NCBI RefSeq assembly: GCF_022965805.1
Contig: NC_133104.1
Span: 38,980,682 to 39,044,681 of the forward strand
DNA: 64,000 bases
Direction of reading: 5' to 3'
Source: Primulina eburnea
Lineage: Eukaryota; Streptophyta; Magnoliopsida; Lamiales; Gesneriaceae
In this document: one piece after another, positions 35,640 through 47,944 of the stretch
Numbering within the stretch: the first letter of the stretch is position 1
Layout: each line of letters opens with the position of its first letter
The notes under the pieces: generated by a model
Seen by the model: the letters and a program-made list of their open reading frames with translations, nothing else
What the model was told of the DNA's origin: nothing
Databases searched by the model: none
Made by a program: the position numbers and the translations under genes

Positions 35640-36180
35640 ATCTTTGATTTCATTAAATCCAAATACAAAAATTAATCTATGGAACAATGATGATCACAAA
35701 TCTCCTTCACCAAACTTTTTTCAAATCAATTCTCAACTGAATGGTCTCTCTATCTCAATATACCGACGAGCAAATGTTGAGTCATATGTTCAATCAAACT
35801 CAATTCTCCAAAAATCCAAACGAAGTTCCTCCTACTTTTGAAACCATGTCTTCAAAATCAAAAAAGAAAGGGAATTAGAAGGTTGTTGGTACGAGTGGAA
35901 ATGACTCTATCACAAGGAAATATTGATTGAAAGGCGAAGATGAACGTCTTGCAAAAGCATGGTGCAACGCTTCTGCTAATCCGGCACATGGAAAGACTAA
36001 AGGAACGGTAGTTTTTGGGTATTAGTTGAAAAAGAATATAACAATGTGTTACCATGGGATGAAAAGTTCGTTCACAGGACAACATTTCAAGGATCTAGCA
36101 AAAAAAGTTTGGATATTGGGGAAATTGTGTTCCGCGCACTGATATATAAGAGTGTTTAGACACACAACTTTTTTATACTT
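35640..36180 (+). pseudogene. PIF/Harbinger-associated or trihelix/NAM-like remnant
   Basis: Frames show NPNTKINLWNNDDHKSPSPN, then SKKKG and, further on, GEDERLAKAWCNASANPAHG followed by VEKEYNNVLPWDEKF. This resembles the SANT/Myb-like domain (a W..EDE.L..AW...S.DP..G pattern) of plant PIF/Harbinger ORF1 proteins and the related glutathione-S-transferase-T3-like and NAM-associated families. Stops and frame changes at about 35876 and 36030 break it. It ends just before the solo LTR at 36183. The assignment rests on pattern only. Confidence 0.5.
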
Positions 36181-36182
36181 AT

Positions 36183-36555
36183 TGATACTCACGGGAAATT
36201 TAGGGTCCGCTCTCAGCAAGTGTCACTAATCCAGACGCGAGTTTTGAAGTTACCCTGAGCCTGAAATAACAAAGAAGATCGTTAAGAGGGGGTAGGAGGG
36301 TGTCCTGGCGTAGCCCCTCCGACGCTCAAGTCAGTGACTGAGGATATATGGGGGGAGCAGCTAAGGGCGCTGCTGAAAACGATATAGTGAATGCCTGAAC
36401 TGAACACTCAGACCTGGTACTTATAGGAGAATACCTGGGCCCTTGATGGGCTTATTTTCCACTTGGGCTATGGATGAGCCAGGGATGATGGGGCCCTTGA
36501 TGGGCCTGTCTTCCATAATGGGGCCCTTGATGGGCCTGTCTTCCATGGGGTATCA
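36183..36555 (-). mobile_element. Solo LTR, 373 bp, TSD cttat
   Basis: Starts TGATACTCACG and ends ATGGGGTATCA, with a perfect 5-bp duplication, cttat, at 36178-36182 and 36556-36560. On the minus strand it reads TGATACCCCATGG...TTGAGCGTCGGAGGGGCTAC... and is related to the LTRs of the element inside the BEL1-like intron. A segment of about 33 bp (GGGCCCTTGATGGGCCTGTC plus TTCCAT) is tandemly duplicated near 36500-36548. Confidence 0.87.
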
Positions 36556-36600
36556 CTTATGTCTTGCTTATTTTGTTGGTTCTACATTCATTATTTTCAA

Positions 36601-37061
36601 GGGTGTTTAAATTTTGAATGAGACCAAAAAACTGAAAATCGAACTGATCCACAAAAAATCGAATGTTTTAATTCGGATATAAGTGTTAAAACCGAAGTTT
36701 ATATGGCTCTCGGATTTTATTTTTCAAAACCAAACCCACCGAAAAACCAAAATTTAATTAAATTAATATTTTTTATATTTTTATTTAGATTATATTTTAT
36801 TAGATGATATTTAATGAATTAAGAATTATTTTTATTAATTTTTTGTTGATTGCTATTTATTTTAAAGTCTTATTAAAAAATTAACTAAAAAAAACAATAT
36901 ATTATATTTTAATTATTAGTTTAAATATTTATCAAAACCAAATAAACCGAATCGAAATAACCAAACAGTTTTGTTAAAAAATTGAACTGAATAGAAAGAA
37001 AAAAAATTCGGATATCGGATTATACATTTTCATAACTGAAATAATCTAACGATGAACACCC
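36601..37061. mobile_element. Possible hAT-type MITE with GGGTGTT ends
   Basis: The left end GGGTGTTTAAATTTTGAAT and the right end, reverse-complemented, GGGTGTTCATCGTTAGAT share GGGTGTT. The interior is rich in aaccga/ttcggat motifs. No target duplication was found, so boundaries and class are uncertain. Confidence 0.4.
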
Positions 37062-37844
37062 GTAATTATTTTATATGTTTTTATCTATTACATTATCTAC
37101 CGATTTAATGAATTATTTCACTCAGGTATTATTAATTCATGATCATAAATTATCAAAATAGATCATGTTCATGCGAAAATAGAACAAAACTTTAATATTA
37201 GTGATAATACTCCCATCAACTACTATATATCACATCTATTTTATAAATATTGAAAGAAAAAAAACATATTTCTGTATTTGTTTCATTCATTTCATAGAAA
37301 AACACAACTAAGCAAATACTTTAAAATAAAAAAATATATATATTACATATGCACAATATATCACATTAATTATTACGTTATACATAGAACGAGTGTGTCA
37401 CGACTCGATATGTCCATTAATGTTTCCAAAGATATCCCATTTAAAATCTTTGCATCTTTCATTGGTTTAACTAACTTGAATGGATTCACCTACTGCTATG
37501 ATGGATTTTCTTGTAATATTTTTTTTAGGAAAAATAGAACGATTTTTTGATTGGCAAGTGGAAAATGAATGTAATAAATGCTAAAAAGGAGTGAAACGAG
37601 AGATGTGAATAAAGTATACTTGATTCAAATATTTACTTTTTGAGGTTTTGCAGTTCGTACATTATCGATATGATAGATTCGACTCATTTGTCGTTTTCAA
37701 TACGAGGAACAGTAAGGTGCCATGGCCCGCAGGTTTTGAACCTGTACAAAATTTCCTACATGAAGCAAACCATGCATTCCCTTTCCCGGCTGCAGCTGCG
37801 GCTGCTCATATTGGCTGGCTACAAATCCAACCAAAATAAAGCCC
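37062..37844. other. AT-rich intergenic
   Basis: No supported gene. The last 150 bp (37700-37844) are less AT-rich and may be upstream or first-exon sequence of the neighbouring pseudogene. Confidence 0.35.
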
Positions 37845-39007
37845 CCCAGGCCACGAATAAATACTCCTCGTTTGTCACGGGCAGAGCCAGGGAGCACATT
37901 TACGAGCATAGAGCCAACCCGAAGGTTAGGTTGACAGAACTGAAGATTACTGAATCTGTGCTAGCTGGTGTGAATATTCTTCAGATGATTGAAGAAGATG
38001 GGACTGATGATTGGAAAGTGTGTTTTTATGTGTGGCGATTGAGACTGTAATTTGGCAGAGGCATTTGATAAATCAAGAATTGCTGGTGTCAGGGAAGAAA
38101 CTCGGCTGGGAGAACAAGATTTGGTATTATATATACAGCACACCACTTTTCGAAATAACCATGCCTTATACGGTAGTTTTACTCGATGTGAGGTATAATT
38201 TTTGCTCTTAATTCTTGGATTTAGTTTTGGTTTTTGAAGGAAATTTCCAGGACCAAGAACCGAACAGCTGGAAATGGTTGATAGAAATATTTACGGGAGT
38301 TCTTTTACAGGTTTCCAGATGGGGACTCAGCTGCAGATGTTTATGACAGAATAATATGTAAAAATTTATTGTTGTAAGGTGTGTTACTCGAATCAAACTC
38401 TGCTGCTTGACATTAGTTCAAAATTTTGCTGGGTTCAGAGAAACTCTACCACACGGTATTGAAATTTGAAAATTTCAGCCACCTGGTGAGCAAAGTCCGG
38501 ACATGAATTTGGGGATAGTTTCTCATGAGCTAACACTGAGTGTTCTTGATGGGTGGTACAAATGGACGGTGGAGCAATAAATGTAGATAACATTTGACCG
38601 TATCATATGGACAAAATCCTCCAAGCATAGCATAGAATAATCCGTTCAAGACCCCAAGTCTCTGAGAAATCAGAAGTACCTATTTGCAGTTACAGCTTGT
38701 TAATGCACCGCACAAAGGAAGAGTTCAAGGAATTTGGATTGACGGATGAAATGCTTGCTGACCAAGAATGGTAAGTATTAATATGTTCGTGTCAAATCCT
38801 ATAATATGGAAAACGAATTACATTATACGCGTTGAAAATAAGCAGCTAAATGCATATGCACGGCTTGCTCATCTTGAAGGCAAAAACATGCTGAACTACG
38901 ATTGCAGGATAACTGGAGCATCCTATTTTACTCACTTTAAAGATGAAGAAAATAAAACCAGCTCGATGACAAATTTGAAGTCTGAACTTTCAGAAATACG
39001 GGGATAA
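37845..39007 (+). pseudogene. AT74-type phosphoglycerate-mutase-like pseudogene
   Basis: Pieces of the plant AT74/AT74H histidine-phosphatase family appear in order but in different frames: ILLVCHGQSQG (37861, from the catalytic RHGE motif, Arg lost), EDGTDDWKVCFYV (about 37993), SRIAGVREETRLGEQDF-like sequence (about 38073), FPDGDSAADVYDRI (about 38322), PPGEQSPDMNLGIVSHELT (about 38480), YKWTVEQ, LLMHRTKEEFKEFGLTDEML (about 38700) and NYDCRITGASYFTHFKDEEN (about 38899). At least two introns remain, DQEW|GTAAGT being a clear donor at 38770, so this is a duplicated, not a processed, copy. Many frameshifts and stops. The family is a phosphoglycerate-mutase-fold phosphatase whose functional copy must be elsewhere. 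Confidence 0.85.
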
Positions 39008-39914
39008 AGAGCTTGATAACGCAAAAGTTCAGAATGAGACATAACCAAACAGAAATCAGATGTAAAGAATACGGATCGTAACCAAGATTTTTGTGCTAGA
39101 ATACAAATATATATATCCAAGACTACACTTGAGCTGCCTTCTACACGTACGATGTATACATCTATGACTAGTATTCTGTATAGCATTCATTACTGAAACG
39201 GGAGAGGGCCAGGCCCAGAGAATTGGTGAGAGGTAAGCCGAAGAGGTGAGATTTGATATAACCGGCAGAGTAAAATTTAGATATCAAGAAACATTATACA
39301 TGACATTTCAAATTTCATGTCGGGTCCCCTGCCCCTGAGACCAAAGGGCAGAAGTTTGAACCGTATGGTTTTTTCAAAAGTGGTTGTAGAATGATTCCCG
39401 AGATATTCGTGCAATGAGGACCTTGAAACCAACAGACATACAGAACTCAATTTCAACCAGGGAAGCATCATATGATTAGTCATTAGCAAACAATGTAAGT
39501 CGTGTAATACAAATGGAAACCACAACTTCAGCCAAAAGCATGTAGCAGAAGGAGAAAAAGTACCATTAACCATGAGGACCAAATTAACCGGTAATTGGAT
39601 TCACCTGCACTTTGCTAGTTCCACACCATTCAGCATTATCAAATATGTGTAAATTTTCTTTCAGAAACTAACCTTCCAATAGCAGGCGCTCACTGTGTGG
39701 CGAAAGAATGGCAAAAAAGTTCCTAGTAATGAATAGGGTGAACTCAAACTTTTATCAACATGCACTTCTCACTTTCTTCTTCCAAACTAAACGTTTAGTA
39801 CATCAACCAGTTTCTTTGATAACTCCATGGGCCAAAACAGATTCTTCGGCTCGGTTTCAAAAGAAAGGAATTAACTCAAATCCTTTGTAGAGATCTGACC
39901 GTTGCATCTCAAAT
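39008..39914. other. Intergenic, 3' flank of the BTB gene
   Basis: Likely includes the 3' UTR of the minus-strand BTB/POZ gene. No other gene supported. Confidence 0.35.
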
Positions 39915-42900
39915 TCAAGAGTTCTCTATTGAAGCAGTTGTGATACGCATTTGTCGAGGTCTTTCAGGCTCTCCATTTCTTCTCCAAAAAGCCCTTCTCC
40001 ACCAAACTTCAAATCCTCTCTGTATATTTGGACAGTCATCACCAGCATTAAGGAAACGATTGAACCATGACAGAAAAATCTCTTGCTGCCAGGGCATTGG
40101 CAGAGTTAATATTGTGTTGCTAAGACCATCTTCAATTAAATGTCGATCAAGACCCTTGGATGCCCTCCGCATCCATCCAAAATCATCGTAAAATGGCACC
40201 AACCATGTCTGCAAAAGCATGCATCTGACGTCTTTTGAGGCTAATAGCTGCCCCTTGCCGATCCCAACAAAAAGTCTGGCCGTAACTCTGCTAACTTCGT
40301 ATCGGTAAATGACCGGCACTTTTGAATGAGCCTCGGCTAACTCAGACTGTGATGCCCATGTCTTCAAAAACTCCTCAGCAATCTGTCTATCAATCAATAT
40401 ATCCAAAAGCCAATGCAAATTATCAGCCTGTCTTGCTATCTGGTCTACATTTTGTGTCGCTTCTTCTGCAGCTTTCAGAAAATATTGCCGAAGAAAGTTC
40501 AGGCACCCGTCACAAGCCGAGTATAACGACTCCTTTCTCAAATCCGTGTGGGATGAATTCTCGCGAAGCATTTTGGAAACCAAAATTTTCATCTCTCTCC
40601 TGGCTTTCTCATCTTTTCCTTCAAGAACTACATGCAAGAGTTTGAGAAGCACGTCTTCATTATCATTTTCGTATTCTACACCTGTGGTAACATCAACAGA
40701 AACCCTCTTCAAAACTTCCATAGCTCCGACCCCTTCGAGACGAAGCTCTGATAACAAGGAAGCTACCTTCTCTTCTTCATCTTCTGCCCATGGAGCAGCT
40801 TCTAAGTACTCCAAGCAAGACAACACGCCCGCATCAAATCCAATTGCTGCCGAGACCTAATTACAAGACATTTATCATGTTTTTACAACATAACTGTGAA
40901 GTTTAGCTTAATGTTCCAACAACAATCATCCATCTGTTCACAATTTTGAATAATAATAAACAGTTTATCTACTATGAACAGTGGAATGAACGGTCATCAA
41001 ATTGAAATACAAGAGCGAGTGAAACGTGAACAAAGTTTAACCATATCAAGTCAAAGTTTGTTGGCAAAGTCATCTTCTGAACAAAAAGGACTACTCTAAG
41101 GAATCTAGATTTTGACGTATATCCTATTTTTAACAGACTTGATCCAAAGCAATGAAATTCCTAAGACTCTGAGGCATTTTCTTAGTGTTGAGTTCCATTC
41201 TTATGATGAGAAAGTAGGGTGGCAAAATCAAACACAAACAATATTGCTACCAATCAAGATTGATTCTCTAAATTTCAGGTCCACTATCAATCAAAATTAA
41301 GTCTTCTTTTATAGGTCCATGTGCAGTTGGAAATACAATATTATGCATCGGAAAATTGGAACAAATTAACACGAATAGATAAAAAAAGAAGAACAAATAT
41401 TTTACATAAATAACATTCTACGACAAGATTCTCAAGAGGTCCATAGTTGAAACTTAATTTTCCTTTCAAGCTTTTACTGGGTTAAGACTAGTTTTTCTAC
41501 AGATGTAATCCGGAGTGAGCATTGATGTACAGCAGTTCAAATCATCTACTTAACAAAATGACAAATATTAGCTACCCTACTTCACTTACATGATTGCATT
41601 TAAAGGTTTGTAAAGATTATTCATGATAAAACACCGACAACGCAAATATAGTGTTTTAACATCACCAATCAATAAGTTATGCGAGAAGTTCAACAGCACA
41701 GCTGAAAACCTAGGGCAATCTACTAGGGAGGATATGGTCTCAAGCTTATTAAACATTCTACAACTGTTCATGGAGTCGATTTGGGATTTGAACACACTGG
41801 CAAAGACAAACCACCATGCCAACTACCAGATTCGAGAAAAATTTCAGCCAATTATAGCAACTTCAACAACTTGGTTTACATCTCACACTTTAAATTCTGA
41901 AACCGCGAGTTATGCATAAGTAAAACTCAAATTGGAAATTGATCTAGCTCTAAGGACTGGCAAGCTATCCATCACATTTTAAGTTCTCATTTGTTAGCAA
42001 ACTTGATCTGTTAGCAAACTGGATCGCCCCTTACCATAAGCATCAAAATATTAATATCCAGCTTCTCCATCAATATAGTTCTGCTCATCTTCAATTTTCT
42101 ACTATGCTATTCACAAGCTTGCAATTTTCTCCATTCATTCACTTATTTTTTGATTCTGGATCAACTTTTCACCACCTATCACTAGATTTACATATATTTG
42201 AAAAATATAAAGATTCAAGTACATAGAAGAAATGCCCATTAGCGATTTCTGTGAGCATGTAAGCCTCACCTTGAGAATACCCAATACTCGCGGAACATCT
42301 TCCCTCATCAGTTTCTTCCTCAAATCCTTACAATACATTAGCCTAAGACTCTCAATATAAACTTCAATATCATCACAATCCGCTATCTCCACAATGTATG
42401 GCCCCATACTGCGCTGCTGCTTAACCCACTTCTCATTCAATTTCAAAGCAAAAAATCTGCTATGAGCCACAAGGATCTGTCTATGTACACTCATAGAGAC
42501 GCTAACCCCATCCTTGGAACTTAATGTCAACTTCACATCGCCAGTACCCACATCATTGAACTGGTTTCCGGGGCTTCTCGAAGCCAGAAGATCCAATAAA
42601 CGCTGCTGCATTAGCGCCTGCTTGTCTTGGGGCAGTGGGTTTGCGGAAAGCTTCGAGCTTTGGGGATTCTCAGCCGGAACGACGCCGTTAGGCACAAAGG
42701 TTGAGGCTTTGAGGTGGCAATCGGGTTCATTGGACATCATTTCGAAAAGGGTTGGGCTTGAACGGGTTTTATCCACAAACGGAGGGGGTGACATTGGATT
42801 GAGAAGGCCAGCGGTAAGTGCGGAGTTGAATTTACTGAACGATGACGGAAAATTATCTGCCGCGGGGTTGGCACTGCCATTGACGGTGTTCGTGATGGTG

Positions 42901-43265
42901 TAGGAGTCCATGGTGGAGGGTGAGTGCCGAAATTTGAGATCCATGGGAGAAGAAGGTGGAAAGGGATACGACACTATTGATGAAGTAGGCGTGGCTTCAA
43001 CCGGCGGTGAAGGTGGCGGATGTGGCGGTTTGGAGGCTGAGTAACACCAAGGATTGCCTGGAGAAACTCCAATGGGAGTGTCAAGCTGGCGGCTTTGATA
43101 AAGTTTTTGGGTTGTATAAGGGGTGGATGTAGCAGATGAAGGTGTCGAGTCTAAACCGGCGCAACCCGTGGGAGGAGTGGCGGTGATGGTAGTCTCACGG
43201 TAGCGGCGGCGCTTGGGTTTGATGGGTTGGGTTTGGACCTTGATATGAGTGGTGTTAGCTGCCAT
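39915..43265 (-). CDS. BTB/POZ domain-containing protein
   Basis: Two exons, 43265-42270 and 40856-39915, join in phase (GGTATTCTCAAG|GTGAGG to TTAG|GTCTCG) to 1938 nt, 645 residues; the intron is about 1.4 kb. The N-terminal 220 residues are Pro/Ser/Thr-rich and disordered, with a basic KPKRRRYRE near the start. The BTB/POZ domain follows (about residues 240-330: [53 protein letters not shown]). The C-terminal part, all in exon 2, is conserved helical sequence of the plant At1g63850-like group ([60 protein letters not shown]). Such BTB proteins are thought to be CUL3 E3-ligase adaptors; the substrate is unknown. Both exons are open and intact. Confidence 0.93.
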
Positions 43266-44824
43266 ATGATGGAAGAAGTGTCAATATGTGTCTAGTACTT
43301 GGGGCAGTGCGTGCGGTGTGTGTGTGTGTGTGTGTTTTGGGGGTGTTTTTTGTCATTAACTTTACGACTCCATTGGCCTCATCACCAGATTTCGCAATGT
43401 ATAGACAGAATGGCGATCGATACAAGACAAAAAAAGAGGGATATTATATTTTATTTTAGTAGATAAAAAAGAAAACAGAGATGGCAAAATAGATGACTCT
43501 GTTCAATGGAGCATTAATGAGGCAATGCATTCCAATGTGTATAGAGAAAGGAATACGTGGTCCTTCAACTTTATCCTTTATTCCTCTTGCAATGAACCTT
43601 TTTTTTTGGCATTTGAAAACTTGTGAATAATTTTGATTGAAAGTAGACAAGGATAAAAAATGGAATTGTAGTTGAGAGTAGTCGAAAACTTGATTTTGTA
43701 TATCTCTTGAATGACAAGTTTAGATCAATGGAATTGTTGGCATGGTTTGGAAATTATTGAGCATTATTAGGTTTTAGTTTGGCTTTGCTAGGAAGCACTG
43801 GCACTCACACGTTTAGATACAAAAAGAGGACGAAAAAGAAATTTCAAATCCCCCACTGATTTGATGTGTTTTGGTCATGCTTCACATCTTTTGTTGTCTT
43901 CTATGATTATACTCAACAGGGTTACTCTGCCAAATCAAGATATTGGAATATTGTATACATTATAGTTCCGACAACTTATCATTGAATAATCAGAAAATTG
44001 ACCTTCAATCTTCAATCGTCGTTTTTTTTTTTGTATCCAGTTCTTAGGTACTTTTTTAGTACCACATTTTCACATGAAGTGTACCACATTTTGTATGACA
44101 TAGTACCACAATTTTGTGGATAGAAAGTGAATCCAAAAAAATGTTTCGATTGATGATTTTTCATCAACTTCCCCATAAATAAAACATAAATTTCAGATTC
44201 GATATATTATTTTATTATTTACAATAAAATATAGATTTCAAATTCCTCTCTTGCTCAAATTATTGGTGTAATACTTTGACATTCAGTCCAACTACTCTAA
44301 TTGAGCTCCGAAAAACCGGGTTCAACTATTTTTATTATTAAATAAAACATTACTCGGACAACCTTATGTAACAAATAAGATGACTCACAATTATTTGCAC
44401 CAATAGTTTTAGTATTCCGTTTGAATTAATATTACATGTATATAATCACTTTTAGTATTCCGTTTTCATTGATTTAACATAATTATTCTTTTAAATTCTT
44501 GACCTTGTCCGATTTTTAATCCCTTGTTTTTATCAAGAAGTGCAATATAAATCATTTTAATTCAATTCAAATCGTTAAATTAAATTCTCCAAATTCTATA
44601 TCCGAATATTCATCGCATGAAATATACATAGGGGCATAAGTCTCAATGAATCCGAATCCACGATCCATTTTAAAGGGGGAAAAATCCAATCAAGTGGACA
44701 TGAAATCCAAAATCCATCCAAAAAAGTATAATTAAAAGAACAATATCCACAAACCCATGTGGACACGTTTTCCTAATGCCAAAAAGAGCCGGCCCATGAA
44801 GCCAAAAGACCTCAAGTTAACGGA
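43266..44824. other. Upstream region of the BTB gene
   Basis: A (tg)n run at 43317-43334 lies about 50 nt upstream of the ATG. Further out is AT-rich sequence with no supported gene. Confidence 0.4.
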
Positions 44825-45010
44825 TGAGTCTCATGTGAGGTCGTCTCACTCACGGATCATAATCATCTGTGAGTCGGGTCAATCATACACATATTCACAA
44901 TAAAAAGTAATACTCTTAGCCTAAAAAGTAATATTTTTCATGGGTGATCCAAATAAGATATTCGTCTCATAAATACGACCCGTGAGACCGTCTCACATAA
45001 ATTTTTGCCC
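44825..45010 (+). mobile_element. GAGACGGTCTCA-type MITE, copy 5
   Basis: Begins tgagtctcatgtgaggtcgt and ends cgtgagaccgtctcacataa, with the full core in between. Confidence 0.75.
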
Positions 45011-45469
45011 AAGTTAAAGGGACCCTTCAAAAAAATAAACACACATCTACAAAATACTAACACTGGTTTATAAATTTACTCACATAATAAATTGGGATTG
45101 TCTACTAAATTGATGGCAGCATTAATTGAAGCCATGAATCCAAAATATTTAGGGGAAAGAAAGAAAGATTAATGCGATCATAAATGAAGGAGGAAAAGTG
45201 AGAAATGGTGTGAATTAGGTGGTGAGAATTAAAGAAACTAATCCCACAATTAATTAGCTAAGTTGCAAGTGGAGTAGGGCACAAGGCATGCTGAACATTT
45301 TTCCATTCCATTTATTGAAGCACTCAAAATTCAATAATAGTGGTGGCCATATGAAATTATCCGTCTACATAATTAATGAGTCGGAGTGGGGGCAAAAAGG
45401 CAAGTTGAACTCGTGTGCCAGTATTGTCCATGTTTTGAGTAAAATTCGTCTCACCAGTAATTTTTATGG

Positions 45470-45625
45470 GCAAAAACTTGTGTGATACAGTCTCACAGAT
45501 CGTATTTTGTGAGACATGTCTCTTATTTGGATCATCCATGAAAAAATATTACTTTTTATTGTGAATATCGGTAAGGTTGATCCGTTTTCACAGATAAAGT
45601 TTCGTGAGACTGTCTCATAAAAAAT
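45470..45625 (-). mobile_element. GAGACGGTCTCA-type MITE, copy 6
   Basis: Begins gcaaaaacttgtgtgataca and ends gtgagactgtctcataaa; reverse orientation and only about 460 bp from copy 5. It lacks the TGCTAAGAGTATTAC internal segment. Confidence 0.75.
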
Positions 45626-46887
45626 TTACTCGTTCTTATGACTGTCACGCAATCAAACGGGTATAATATAAATTATAAAGATGGATACATTTATTATTTT
45701 AACTGGTGATATGTAACTGTTACTAGGTGTAGAAACTGCACAACTATGAATCAAATTGATTCAAATATTAATCGATTTGTATTCAAAATTATCGAAATTG
45801 AGTTTAGCTGCAAAGTGTTAAAAGGGAGAATATCGGGCATCTGCTTAATACAGCTTGACTACAAATCTTGTGCTTTTCATTATTAACGAAACTAATTTAA
45901 TATATTAGGGAAGAAAGGTGAGATAGAAGAGTGTCTGTAAAGAGTGGAAGCAGTCATGATTTTTTAACATGAATTAAAGTACGAGAGAAACAAGAATTTT
46001 GAAAATTTATGGTTTTTATTGTTATTTTTTAAAATGTTAGGTACAAATTGCGAAAGATAGCCAACATCTCACGTGCCCCCGATTTGACCCACAAATATTA
46101 TCGACGTCTCTTTTAAAATAAAATCGTTATCTTTGATTTCCTCCATCTCAGGAAAATTTGAATTGGGATCGGAATAAAGTTCAAAGAAGATGAATAAAAT
46201 CTTCTAATTTTTTTTGGAAAACTGAGTTATCTTTAACAGTTTTTAGCTGTTAATTCTTGAACGATAAGATTAAGTTTGATCACTAAAAATCATATGCACG
46301 TTTATGTTTTTTTTTTTTTGTGTGTCTGAAATAATATAATACCGATATTTATTTTTGTGCTATCAAATATGCCTGTTTTTTATGACAATGGAACTCACTG
46401 TCTTTCCATTCAATGCGTACTAGGTAAATTAATCAAATAAATCGCAATAGACAAACCATGTGCAACATACTCGAACAAAATGTTAGCAAGAAAAATCCAT
46501 TCAACTAATTCACTAACTTGTGGTCCAAGGATAACATCTTAATATGATGTTGATTGGATTAGTTTTATCACACGATGAAACCTTATCCGTTCTAAAACTC
46601 TATCTAGGAATTTGTCCAAATTCACATCAAGTTGACATTTTCTTTGAATTTAGGTTTTAGGTGACTGTACGAAATTATTTTTAAAAAATTTTGTAAGGTT
46701 CAAAGCATAGACGAAGAGGAAGTTGGTCTGCATATGTAGTCCCAAAGAACAAACTCTCGAAAATAATTATTCATTTAAAAAATATACGAATGATTCATAA
46801 AATTCATTTGAGTAAATAACAAGTAACGCACATACGTCGGCAGATTATCACATGCATGTGGCATGTATATTCTTGATTGTTCCACCT
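45626..46887. other. AT-rich intergenic, no gene seen
   Basis: No supported ORF, repeat or RNA gene. Confidence 0.35.
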
Positions 46888-47240
46888 GGGACGGAGCCAC
46901 CCCAAAGGCTGGGGTGGGCTCCAGCCCAGGTTAGATTTTTGGACCTATTAAAAAATATGGTGGGCTTAGCGACTGATTTTACTAAATCCGTCGCTCAATT
47001 TTTTGAATTTATTAAAAATTTAGCCCATAGCCCACACTAAAAAAAAAACCGATGGATTAGAGACGGTTTTAATAAATTCGTCGCTAAATCTCGGCGACGG
47101 TTTAATCAAAACCGTCGTCGATTTAGATCGACGACGGTGTTTGGAAGAGCCGACGGTGTTCAGAGACTGGATCGACGACGGTGTTTGGAAGAGCCGACGG
47201 TGTTCAGCCCAGTCTCAACTTATTTCCTGGCTACGTCCCT
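46888..47240. mobile_element. Possible non-autonomous DNA transposon with GGGACG ends
   Basis: Left GGGACGGAGCCACC and right (reverse-complemented) GGGACGTAGCCAGG match at 12 of 14. The interior carries several gcgacgg / ccgtcgc motifs and an exact direct repeat of about 46 bp built on GACGACGGTGTTTGGAAGAG followed by CCGACGGTGTTCAG (at about 47130 and 47172). No clear target duplication. Confidence 0.45.
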
Positions 47241-47644
47241 TCACTTCCACCAATTAAAAATTACTCCTAATTAGTTAAGATTATTATAGACAAACTGGGA
47301 AGCATTGAATTATTTTGATAGTTTGGTTTCCTACAAAATAATGACTTTCAAAGAAAATATGATCCTGAATAATGGATTTTGATTGCCAACAACAAGATGG
47401 GGAAAGCCCCCAATTGGAAAGATATAACGATGTAACATTAAAGATAAAGAGGTTTTATGGAGTGAAAAAGAAAAAAGAAAAAAAGAAAGCATGTATGTTA
47501 CATAATAAAGTCTCTGGAACGGAAGAAACACCATGTTTTTTATATGGAATATTAAAAATAAATATAAAAAGATAAAAACAACTCTAAAAAGAAGAGACGA
47601 ACACAAAACCACATCAATAAATATAATGTTTCTATGTCGTAATT

Positions 47645-47810
47645 GGCAAAAACTTGTATGAGACAATCTCACATACAATATCGGATATCTTATTTGGGTC
47701 ATCCATGAAAAAATATTACTTTTTATGCTAAGAGTATTACTTTTTATTGTGAATATCGGTAGGGTTGACTCGTCTCACAGATAAAGATTCGTGAGACCGT
47801 CTCACAAGAG
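47645..47810 (-). mobile_element. GAGACGGTCTCA-type MITE, copy 7
   Basis: Reverse orientation, full core (TTTTTATGCTAAGAGTATTA, ATTGTGAATATCGGTAGGG) and ends gattcgtgagaccgtctcac. Confidence 0.78.
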
Positions 47811-47944
47811 ACCTAATCGTCGTAATTATTACTTTAATCTCTTATTTCAACATCAAACTTGTGTGCACATACATACATACATATATACATATATATACAC
47901 ACGCACACGCACTGACACGCAAAAGAGCGAACTCTCTGCTCTAA

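Noticed and set aside
36601..37061. Tested for an 8-bp hAT target duplication
   Set aside because: Flanks attttcaa and gtaattat do not match, so hAT membership is only suggested by the GGGTGTT ends.
38932..39582. Minus-strand ORFs near 39000-39580
   Set aside because: Overlap the AT74-type pseudogene or its flank and show no family pattern.
42514..42903. 129-codon plus-strand ORF
   Set aside because: Antisense to exon 1 of the BTB/POZ gene, whose frame is strongly supported.
46888..47240. Considered as a Mutator-like element
   Set aside because: No 9-bp target duplication could be found; kept only as an unclassified terminal-inverted-repeat element.
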